From the IMG/VR virus record IMGVR_UViG_3300025707_000006, positions 43,481 to 107,480 of that record: DNA of 64,000 bases; one strand, given 5' to 3'. The stretch is from a virus. Positions 7,337 through 13,114 of the stretch are shown here, piece after piece (positions within the stretch are counted from its first letter, which is position 1; each line of letters starts with the position of its first letter). The position numbers were made by a program, and so were the translations under genes. The notes under the pieces are model-generated. The model saw only the letters and a program-made list of their open reading frames with translations, did not search any database and was not told the DNA's origin.

Positions 7337-7888
7337 TTAGTCCCAATCCTCCCAATCATCCTCTTCTTCCAAAGAAGGGTAAGACTCATTGTCCTTAATA
7401 TCGTTCTCTACCTCAGTAACACCTTTAAAGGCACTCGAACCCCAAATACAACCACTACCTACATCCCAAGGGTAGTACCAATGGACTCTCAGTCTCTCAC
7501 TCGATTGAAAGGGGCAGATTTCTATACCATCATAATCTTTTGAGACAGCAACCCAATCTATCGCATCTTCCCCACCTATTTCTATGCCATACTTCCCTGT
7601 AAACATCCATAATTCTTGTTTTATTCGTATTACACACATACGATTAAGATTTACTTCAAGTAAATATTTATGTTGGTATCCCGAAGCCCAACTAGGGTTC
7701 CGACTTTGCACCCACTCTTTCCAATCCTTATCGCAAGCATACCAAAGACCCTTTGGTTTTTGGAGGGCACTTATAGTCTTGTCCTGTCGAACATTCCGAA
7801 ATGACCCCATTGGTCTTGGAGAATACACCATACGATCATAGCTTTTCGCTTGAATGTGTAGAGTTGCGATTTTTCTGATTACATCCAT
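7337..7888 (-). CDS. Unknown phage protein with KPKGLW motif
   Basis: The product has 183 residues. After a basic, helical N-terminus (VIRKIATLHIQAKS, reminiscent of the shared leaders) it has RMVYSPRPMGSFRNV, KPKGLWYACDKDWKEW and HKYLLEVNLNRMCVI. The KPxGLW...W pattern occurs in small phage proteins of unknown function; the layout loosely resembles ADP-ribosyltransferase-fold proteins, but no catalytic triad could be assigned. The C-terminus is very acidic. AGGAGAG precedes the ATG and a motif B variant lies upstream. Confidence 0.55.
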   Translation of the reverse strand: MDVIRKIATLHIQAKSYDRMVYSPRPMGSFRNVRQDKTISALQKPKGLWYACDKDWKEWVQSRNPSWASGYQHKYLLEVNLNRMCVIRIKQELWMFTGKYGIEIGGEDAIDWVAVSKDYDGIEICPFQSSERLRVHWYYPWDVGSGCIWGSSAFKGVTEVENDIKDNESYPSLEEEDDWEDWD

Positions 7889-7919
7889 GATACTCTCCTA
7901 TATAATATATGTAAGAGAT

Positions 7920-7937
7920 TAGATAAAGGAACTACAA
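7920..7937 (-). promoter_or_regulatory. Motif B variant, putative late promoter
   Basis: The minus strand reads TTGTAGTTCCTTTATCTA, then CTCT and later AGAG overlapping the ribosome-binding site of the gene starting at 7888. It lies in a short divergent region shared with the GIY-YIG gene. Confidence 0.4.
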
Positions 7938-7939
7938 AT

Positions 7940-8284
7940 ATGAGTGAATGGGTCGTATATGTCATCCAGAGTCAGCAGATCAGACGCTCTGCTAAGACAG
8001 GTAAAGAACTACCTGGTTTCTTCTATGTAGGTTGCACCACAGATGTTAACCGTAGGCTGAGACAGCATCAGGGTTTCATCAAAGGAGGCGGGAAATACAC
8101 TGCAAAGCACCGACCTTGGAAGCTCATGTGTACTTATGGCACATACGCTAATAGATCAGAAGCCATGAAAGCTGAGATGGCTCTAAAGAAAAAGCGTGGT
8201 AAGGCTAGGCTCTATTGGACAGAGCAAGAGTCTAAATGGTGTCGAGGTCGTAAAGAAATAGGACTTAAAAACGACTGTATTTAG
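7940..8284 (+). CDS. GIY-YIG endonuclease-domain protein
   Basis: The product has 114 residues and a GIY-YIG nuclease core: VYVIQ (residues 6-10) and FYVG (28-31) form the paired motif, followed by RRLRQHQ with the conserved Arg and His, GGGKYTAKHRPWKLM, and a Glu in KAEMALKKKRG. This matches the small UvrC/YhbQ-type family that cuts DNA. There is no added DNA-binding domain, so it could be a repair enzyme, a host-DNA degrader or a minimal homing nuclease. It is divergent from the gene at 7337-7888 and its end overlaps the opposite gene by 20 bases. Confidence 0.8.
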   Translation: MSEWVVYVIQSQQIRRSAKTGKELPGFFYVGCTTDVNRRLRQHQGFIKGGGKYTAKHRPWKLMCTYGTYANRSEAMKAEMALKKKRGKARLYWTEQESKWCRGRKEIGLKNDCI

Positions 8285-8603
8285 CTATGTCTGAATCCAT
8301 CTGTTCATTCATCATCCCATGAGGCGGGTTTCCAATATCTAAAGCGTCACCCGTAGATGTTGTCATAAGAATATGATGATACTTTGAGTAGTTTATTTCT
8401 ACACCATTAGAAAGAGAGATAGAAACCATCTCTCGACCTGTAGGGTCCTTCCCTCTTTGCACATCAACAACATTTCTGTTTGATAGTTTTTGCTCGGCAA
8501 GATCGTGAACATAACGCAGATCTACGGCCTCACTAGCAAACCTTTCAAGTTTCGCAATCCTAGTCTCAAGGTTTCTAAGGATTTCTGATGCAGATCTTCT
8601 CAT
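8265..8603 (-). CDS. Shared-leader protein, unknown C-terminal domain
   Basis: The product has 112 residues. Residues 2-22 carry the shared leader (RRSASEIL...RIAKLERF), followed by an unrecognised domain containing GREMVSISLSNGVEINYSKYHHILM and DALDIGNPPHGMM. A TGGAGAAA site precedes the ATG, and motif B sits 50 bases upstream. The DNA from the promoter through the leader closely resembles the copies at 2755-2840 and 9060-9155. A late, virion-related role is inferred. Confidence 0.65.
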   Translation of the reverse strand: MRRSASEILRNLETRIAKLERFASEAVDLRYVHDLAEQKLSNRNVVDVQRGKDPTGREMVSISLSNGVEINYSKYHHILMTTSTGDALDIGNPPHGMMNEQMDSDIAKYSRF

Positions 8604-8651
8604 AAGGGTTTCTCCATTTGATTAAGGTTAAGATGATCACTTAAGAGAACC

Positions 8652-8667
8652 TATAAATAAACTATTA
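8652..8667 (-). promoter_or_regulatory. Motif B, putative late promoter
   Basis: The minus strand reads TAATAGTTTATTTATA, followed at once by GGTTCTC, which can pair, with one bulged A, with GAGAAACC at the ribosome-binding site of the gene starting at 8603. Confidence 0.55.
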
Positions 8668-8699
8668 AAGTTATGGTGTCGAGGTAGAGAACCTAGATT

Positions 8700-9089
8700 T
8701 TAGAGCCTGCGAAGAACCCTCTTAGACTCCTTGAGGAAGTCTGCCTTAACAGAGTCAGAGTCTGGTCCAACCTCGACACGACCAATGGTCAGTCTACCCT
8801 GGTTTCCTTCAGACACATCAACTAAAATGAGATATCCATTCTTCAAGTCTTCTTCATACACGACATTAACATGATTCATATAGCCATTTGTCCACCTTAA
8901 CGCTCCTGTAGGCGAAGACTCAAGAGTATAACCTAACAATTTAGTTCCCGCTAACCTTCTCACAGATTGCATGGGGGACGAGGCGAGGCTGTGTCGGATG
9001 CGATAGAGGGGATCAGGTGTAGATTGTCTTTCAAGACGAGCGACCCTAGTCTCAAGGTTACGGATGATTTCTGATGCTGATCTTCTCAT
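8700..9089 (-). CDS. Shared-leader protein, unknown C-terminal domain
   Basis: The product has 129 residues from the ATG at 9089, placed by TGGAGAA and by the leader itself (RRSASEII...RVARLERQ, residues 2-22). The remainder, with RYTxE-free beta-like segments such as LLGYTLESSPTGALRW, NVVYEEDLKNGYLILVDV and GRLTIGRVEVGP, looks like a compact beta domain and was not recognised. Motif B is about 45 bases upstream. It is adjacent to another leader gene, but their C-terminal domains are unrelated, showing that the leader is the shared part. Confidence 0.65.
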   Translation of the reverse strand: MRRSASEIIRNLETRVARLERQSTPDPLYRIRHSLASSPMQSVRRLAGTKLLGYTLESSPTGALRWTNGYMNHVNVVYEEDLKNGYLILVDVSEGNQGRLTIGRVEVGPDSDSVKADFLKESKRVLRRL

Positions 9090-9136
9090 AGGAGTTCTCC
9101 ATTTTGTTAAGGTTAATGAGATCACTTAAGATCATT

Positions 9137-9152
9137 TATAAATAAACTATTA
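9137..9152 (-). promoter_or_regulatory. Motif B, putative late promoter
   Basis: The minus strand reads TAATAGTTTATTTATA, starting at the stop codon of the upstream gene (9150). Third member of the duplicated promoter-to-leader block. Confidence 0.55.
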
Positions 9153-9437
9153 AAGTTTAAGGAAAGACTCTACAAGCACCTCTGCGAGATCTTCCCCCTC
9201 AACCCCATGTGAACTTACCCATACCTCCCCATCTCTCCTTACAGACCCATTATTGAGTGCGTATAGGTGGTGGAGGTACGCAAGGGTAACCGTGTCCTCA
9301 AAGTCGGGCAACCATGTTTCACTAGTAAGAGTGTATCTAACTTTTTGTTTAGGTTTGAAGTGAGGGAAAACTAGGATGCCAGTCACGCAGACCCACTTAG
9401 GGTGTTTAACTAAAAGCCTAAGACGATCAATATCCAC
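9150..9437 (-). CDS. Unknown protein
   Basis: The product has 95 residues and begins with GTG, overlapping the end of the zinc-ribbon gene upstream. It contains DRLRLLVKHPKWVCVTGILVF, KVRYTLTSETWLPDFEDTVTLAYLHHLYAL and GEDLAEVLVESFLKL, a mixed alpha/beta pattern. No family recognised. It belongs to the minus-strand group 9150-9863, and its stop codon is part of motif B for the next unit. Confidence 0.55.
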   Translation of the reverse strand: MDIDRLRLLVKHPKWVCVTGILVFPHFKPKQKVRYTLTSETWLPDFEDTVTLAYLHHLYALNNGSVRRDGEVWVSSHGVEGEDLAEVLVESFLKL

Positions 9438-9609
9438 CAGAGTTAAACCAACCCTCTCCCTTTAATACGAAGCTACTCTTTGAGATAAGTTTCTGGGGGT
9501 CTTCTGTCTTACATTTAGGACAAGGAGGTGATGGGTCATTCATTTTATGTGTGGCTTCAAAGTCATGTTTACATTCTTCTTGTTTACATCTGTAGTTGTA
9601 AGTCGGCAT
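9427..9609 (-). CDS. FmdB-like zinc ribbon protein
   Basis: The product has 60 residues: MPTYNYRC..C near the start and CPKC at about 30-33, followed by FVLKGEGWFNSGGY. This matches the FmdB/putative regulatory zinc-ribbon family, whose N-terminus is PxYxYxC. These proteins probably bind one zinc ion; their role is unclear and may be transcriptional. A second member with a longer tail lies at 53639-54025. The start abuts the gene at 9609-9863. Confidence 0.8.
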   Translation of the reverse strand: MPTYNYRCKQEECKHDFEATHKMNDPSPPCPKCKTEDPQKLISKSSFVLKGEGWFNSGGY

Positions 9610-9863
9610 TATTTTTTATCACTTTCTTGTTTGAGTCTTTCTTCACGCTGTCTTCTTCGAGCTTGACTCTCTAAAGATTGCACATACTCTAGTAATCTAC
9701 CAAGCTCTCGATCTACTTGCTTGAGGTTTTTAGCCAAATCTTTATCGGAACATACCTTATCGTCTTTTCTATAAGTACAATAAGAAATAACCGATCTGAC
9801 AGCCTCCTTGCTTGTGAGGAGTTTTTGTTGGATAGCCCTAGCAGACCTTAATGGAGTTGACAT
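9609..9863 (-). CDS. Unknown helical protein
   Basis: The product has 84 residues, mostly helical and charged, ending in a basic coiled-coil-like tail (VDRELGRLLEYVQSLESQARRRQREERLKQ). The N-terminus PLRSARAIQQKLL is basic. The start codon shares the sequence CATG with the ATG of the divergent gene at 9862, so each ribosome-binding site lies inside the other gene. AAAAGGGG lies ten bases upstream. Function unknown. Confidence 0.55.
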   Translation of the reverse strand: MSTPLRSARAIQQKLLTSKEAVRSVISYCTYRKDDKVCSDKDLAKNLKQVDRELGRLLEYVQSLESQARRRQREERLKQESDKK

Positions 9864-10317
9864 GAATATATCCCCTTTTGACTTTCATAATGAAGCCTAC
9901 AATATGATAAACACAACCGTGTCTGGTGCTAAAGAGAACGGTCTTGATATATCTACATTACCTCCTCATTTATCCATAATGACAAGTGAGGAGGTACTTC
10001 ATGGAAAAAAAGTTATACTTGGATTCTCTTTACCAGAGATCCTTCAAGATGTAAGCCCTAGTTTATGGTCTTTCATTGCACATCAAAAAATGCAAGAGGA
10101 AACAAACAGTATAGGGTTCGTTTTTTGGTGCTTGGTTGAAGATTCTAAGTGTGGTGGACAATCTGTCTTTGGTATGTCCTACTTTAAAGAAGAAGGATTC
10201 AAAGGATTTATCTCGGACATCGAGTTTCAATATGAACCCGAACTTCTAACAGACCCTCATCAAATTGTTCCCTCTTTCTTAGACTACGACTTTGAAAATG
10301 AATATCTGGTTCATTAA
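9862..10317 (+). CDS. Unknown protein
   Basis: The product has 151 residues (MNISPFDFHNEAYNMINTT...). GGAG six bases before the ATG at 9862 supports this start over the longer reading from 9808. It has alternating hydrophobic segments (VILGFSLPEILQD, SIGFVFWCLVED) and an acidic C-terminus. No family recognised. It is followed without a gap by the membrane protein at 10318 and probably forms an operon 9862-11156. Confidence 0.55.
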   Translation: MNISPFDFHNEAYNMINTTVSGAKENGLDISTLPPHLSIMTSEEVLHGKKVILGFSLPEILQDVSPSLWSFIAHQKMQEETNSIGFVFWCLVEDSKCGGQSVFGMSYFKEEGFKGFISDIEFQYEPELLTDPHQIVPSFLDYDFENEYLVH

Positions 10318-10638
10318 ATGAGTTATTTAATCCCAGTTATTCTCTTGTGCCTCGCTGAACTCATTTTTTGGTTTAAGGGTAACTCAAAGGCTCTCTATGG
10401 GATAGATTGGGGACCTTTAAAATGGTGGCTCTATACAAGTTTATTCACAAACTACCTATGCCTATATGCTTGGTGGAAGCTAATAGAAATCGGAGATGTT
10501 TGGAAGGCCGGCGTAACTTGGGGGTTGTGTAGTTTCACTATAGAACTTATTCTTAACTGCTACTTTTTCGGGTTCAACTGGAAAGGTGTTGTCGCATTAT
10601 GCCTATGTGCATTAGCCACAGTCATCGTACACACTTAA
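10318..10638 (+). CDS. Four-helix integral membrane protein
   Basis: The product has 106 residues with about four hydrophobic segments (3-17, 35-55, 66-84, 89-105) and a Trp-rich loop (DWGPLKWWLY). It is shaped like small transporter-family or phage inner-membrane proteins; no family is certain. The ATG follows the previous stop directly (TAAATG). Possibly an inner-membrane modifier of host physiology. Confidence 0.6.
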   Translation: MSYLIPVILLCLAELIFWFKGNSKALYGIDWGPLKWWLYTSLFTNYLCLYAWWKLIEIGDVWKAGVTWGLCSFTIELILNCYFFGFNWKGVVALCLCALATVIVHT

Positions 10639-10650
10639 AAGGAACGCAAT

Positions 10651-11112
10651 ATGAAAGCTCTTTATTTCGCTTATGGTCTTTGTCTTGAAGAACACACAAT
10701 GGTTGACTACCACCCTAGTGCTAGGTTTCACCTGTTCGCAACCTTGAGGGGTTTTAAACTCATCTTCTCTGGTGATGGAGTATGTTCCATAGATAAAGGG
10801 TCATTTAATGACATTGTTGAGGGCGTTTTATACACCGTAGATCATCAAGAGTTATCCGAACCCAGAGAGGGTTCTTCACTGTCGATACTCGACATTATGG
10901 GTCATGACGGAAACTATGTCTCAGCTCATGTTTATTATACGAACCGAAAAGATCTGGTAGCCCCAACTCAAGATTATCTTATGAGAGTACATAAAAAGTA
11001 TCAAGATTATGGCTTTAACATGACACCCTTAGAGAACGCACTTGATAAATCAAACTATCAAGATACAGAGCAAGAGGAGGACACAGTATGTGGGCCATTG
11101 CTGTCTTTATAA
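10651..11112 (+). CDS. Gamma-glutamylcyclotransferase-fold protein
   Basis: The product has 153 residues. The start ALYFAYGLCL resembles the YFAYGSNL motif of the AIG2/GGCT fold, and the spacing to VCSIDKGSFNDIVEGVLYTVDHQEL fits the typical strand EGVLYxV. A later VSAHVYYTNRKDLV and DYLMRVHKKYQDYG also fit the family ending. Substrates in the family are gamma-glutamyl peptides or amines; whether the usual catalytic Glu is kept cannot be settled here. Its 3' end contains the start and ribosome-binding site of a tiny membrane peptide gene. Confidence 0.65.
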   Translation: MKALYFAYGLCLEEHTMVDYHPSARFHLFATLRGFKLIFSGDGVCSIDKGSFNDIVEGVLYTVDHQELSEPREGSSLSILDIMGHDGNYVSAHVYYTNRKDLVAPTQDYLMRVHKKYQDYGFNMTPLENALDKSNYQDTEQEEDTVCGPLLSL

Positions 11113-11156
11113 CCTCCCTAATTCTCCTATATGTGATCGCAGAATATGTAGCCTAA
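11088..11156 (+). CDS. 22-residue membrane peptide
   Basis: A strong GAGGAGG site sits eight bases upstream of an ATG encoding MWAIAVFITSLILLYVIAEYVA, one hydrophobic helix. It overlaps the 3' end of the GGCT-like gene in another frame. The perfect ribosome-binding site argues for real expression. Function unknown. Confidence 0.5.
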   Translation: MWAIAVFITSLILLYVIAEYVA

Positions 11157-11255
11157 ACAAGCACTTCCAAATAAAAGCAAATACACATCATAAGCTCTTC
11201 TGAGTAGATACAATCCATCATATTAACTTGTCTTTTTGTATGTTATATCGCATAT

Positions 11256-11292
11256 CAGCCACCTTATAAGTTTAGTTCCTATAAGGTGACTG
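11256..11292. terminator. Inverted repeat between converging genes
   Basis: CAGCCACCTTATA and TATAAGGTGACTG form a 13-bp stem with one mismatch around an 11-base loop, between converging genes ending at 11156 and 11315. No long T run follows on the plus strand, so a bidirectional terminator is likely but not certain. Confidence 0.5.
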
Positions 11293-11314
11293 ATAATAAA
11301 TAAGGTATTAAGAT

Positions 11315-11626
11315 CTATCCGTTCGACACAAAGTCATTCAACTTCTTTGCAATAGTTAAAACTTCGTCAACACCCATAGGGGGCATCTTCAACCCCTCGA
11401 TGTTTTCTTTCGCAGATGTAATCAACTCAGCGGCTGCAACACCAATCGTATCTTCATGTCGATCATAAAAGCTACCTGCAATGTCACCTTGTGTGTGCAT
11501 ATACTGAATTTGCTTTTCTACACTGTCTTCAACGATATGTTGAGCGAGATGTAAAATCTCTACACGAAGCTCATAGGGGGTCTTGTTTGGTTTAGGTGCA
11601 AGGTCACCTTTTAGACTTGACGACAT
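11315..11626 (-). CDS. Conserved small phage protein (PYELRVEIL type)
   Basis: The product has 103 residues. The segment TPYELRVEILHLAQHIVED resembles short helical proteins common in T4-related and cyanophage genomes (xYELRxEILxxAxxxxE), whose role is unclear. The rest is helical and acidic. AAAGGATGACTT precedes the ATG. It is the last gene of its minus-strand run and faces the inverted repeat at 11256. Confidence 0.55.
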   Translation of the reverse strand: MSSSLKGDLAPKPNKTPYELRVEILHLAQHIVEDSVEKQIQYMHTQGDIAGSFYDRHEDTIGVAAAELITSAKENIEGLKMPPMGVDEVLTIAKKLNDFVSNG

Positions 11627-11706
11627 AAGTCATCCTTTCTCTGTGTGTGTGTTACCCAAATGGGCGTTTATACTTTCGACTCTCTAATAATGAGAGTCAA
11701 TAGAAA

Positions 11707-11892
11707 TTAATCGCTATTTCTAGCTTCAAGAACCGCCTTACGAATCTCTTTAGACTGAGCGACTACATCTTGTAGTGATTTACGGACTCGTGTCCCTGCG
11801 GCTTTGTTTCCATCGTCAACTTTAGAAGCGTCTGATTCGAGGTCTGCGATTACTTGTTTAAGGGTAGCGATGCGATCTGAGATAGTACTCAT
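11707..11892 (-). CDS. Hc1-like histone H1 family protein
   Basis: The product has 61 residues. GNKAAGTRVRKSLQDVVAQSKEIRKAVLE closely matches the Hc1-type bacterial histone-H1-like pattern (GNKAAGxRxRKxLQ...xKxxRKxV), preceded by a short helix with LKQVIADLESDASKV. Hc1 proteins bind and condense DNA; this one lacks the long Lys/Ala-rich tail, so binding could be weaker. GGAGAAATCAAT precedes the ATG. A role in packaging or protecting phage or host DNA is inferred. Confidence 0.65.
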   Translation of the reverse strand: MSTISDRIATLKQVIADLESDASKVDDGNKAAGTRVRKSLQDVVAQSKEIRKAVLEARNSD

Positions 11893-11955
11893 ATTGATTT
11901 CTCCGAAGAAGGAAAAGGTTGGTTAATTGTATAGGGGTATCCTAAACAATACTTA

Positions 11956-12324
11956 TTATACTATGGGATTCTCTATTTCAGACCTTTTTTTAAGCTCTTC
12001 AAACATTTCTTTGCGTGTCCAACCCTCTCTAGTCACCCTTTGTAGAAGCTCAGTGCTAACTCTCAAAACCTGTTTTTTTAACCAATTTTTACGATGTATT
12101 TTATCAGTACCTATATACACACGATTGTCTTTACCTAGATAAACACTCTCATTACCGTAGGCTTCTCCAAGCGTAAATAATATGGTTAACCCATTCTTAG
12201 AGAGCCAAGCCTCAATCTCTTTAAGGATCTGAGCATCTTGTTCATAATAGCCTCTTATAAGGTCGGGAGGTAGGATTTTAGAAGGCTTAACAAGACGCTC
12301 ATATTTCAAAGATAATCTCGCCAT
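11956..12324 (-). CDS. Unknown basic helical protein
   Basis: The product has 122 residues: ARLSLKYERLVKPSKILPPDLIRGYYEQDAQILKEIEAWL, then GKDNRVYIGTDKIHRKNWLKKQVLRVSTELLQRV and EGWTRKEMFEELKKRSE. It is basic and helical with a possible helix-turn-helix-like end. No family identified. Its start overlaps the end of the gene at 12306-12509 by 19 bases, so the two are probably coupled. Confidence 0.55.
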   Translation of the reverse strand: MARLSLKYERLVKPSKILPPDLIRGYYEQDAQILKEIEAWLSKNGLTILFTLGEAYGNESVYLGKDNRVYIGTDKIHRKNWLKKQVLRVSTELLQRVTREGWTRKEMFEELKKRSEIENPIV

Positions 12325-12509
12325 AATGAACGATCTTCGCTTGAAGCAGAGACCCAGCCGACAAACTTGATCTTATCATTAGGGTTTAACTCGGAAGGGC
12401 TAGATACAACACCTTTAGAATACTTAGGTAATATTTGTACATTCATGCTTTTAGGTAACACGACAATGTACCCATTACGAATATGATTACAAATGACTAG
12501 TTCTATCAT
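12306..12509 (-). CDS. Unknown small protein
   Basis: The product has 67 residues (MIELVICNHIRNGYIVVLPKSM ... GWVSASSEDRSLWRDYL), predicted as a small beta-rich domain. The ATG at 12509 is preferred because it immediately follows the previous stop; a GGGA serves as ribosome-binding site. Sits between an unknown gene and the polymerase group on the minus strand. Confidence 0.5.
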   Translation of the reverse strand: MIELVICNHIRNGYIVVLPKSMNVQILPKYSKGVVSSPSELNPNDKIKFVGWVSASSEDRSLWRDYL

Positions 12510-12510
12510 T

Positions 12511-13104
12511 TTATTTTCCCATCTTAAACTTTCCACCCACAGGCAGAGTTTCGGTTACAGCCCAAGAATCTGATTGATACCTCTTAGGTCGAGATTGTGG
12601 TTGAGTAGGCTTGGGTGCTTCACCTATCGTGATTTCTTGAGGTGGCGTATTCAGTGGGTTCTGATACACCTGTGGATTAGGTAATCCGACTTTAGGTGCT
12701 GAGGTCTTCACTGAACTCTCTTCTTCTCCTTCAAACTCTGGTGTATCCACTGGAGGTGCAGGGAGCGTATCTTCTTCCCCCCTATCTATGACACCACCTA
12801 TAATCAAAGGGGATTGTGGCAGTTCTTCTGGGACTCCCCAAACCTCTATCACTTGTGGTTCTTGAAAACCTTCAAAGTCTGAAACACCCTCCCATCTGCT
12901 ACCATCTGCTTGAAGCACAATGTTAGGGTTTTCAAGGAGTCGGTCTACTTGACTGAGTATACGCCTATCCCAAGAGCTAAAAGCCATCCCTGCACGAACA
13001 CACTCTCTATTTTTACATTGGTTACAAAAGGTACGCTCGAACTCTGGTGGACTCATCATCCCACCCTCATTACAATCTACAAAGAAATCTTTATTAGGCT
13101 TCAT
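12511..13104 (-). CDS. Unknown protein with N-terminal Cys cluster and Pro-rich tail
   Basis: The product has 197 residues. Near the N-terminus FCNQCKNRECVRAG gives a CxxC...C cluster, common in phage proteins that bind zinc or act as adapters; the earlier DCN adds a fourth Cys. The last half is Pro/Glu/Thr-rich and probably disordered, ending in a short ordered tail. It lies just downstream of the polymerase gene on the same strand, so a replication-linked role is possible but unproven. Confidence 0.55.
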   Translation of the reverse strand: MKPNKDFFVDCNEGGMMSPPEFERTFCNQCKNRECVRAGMAFSSWDRRILSQVDRLLENPNIVLQADGSRWEGVSDFEGFQEPQVIEVWGVPEELPQSPLIIGGVIDRGEEDTLPAPPVDTPEFEGEEESSVKTSAPKVGLPNPQVYQNPLNTPPQEITIGEAPKPTQPQSRPKRYQSDSWAVTETLPVGGKFKMGK

Positions 13105-13114
13105 ATAACTGCTC

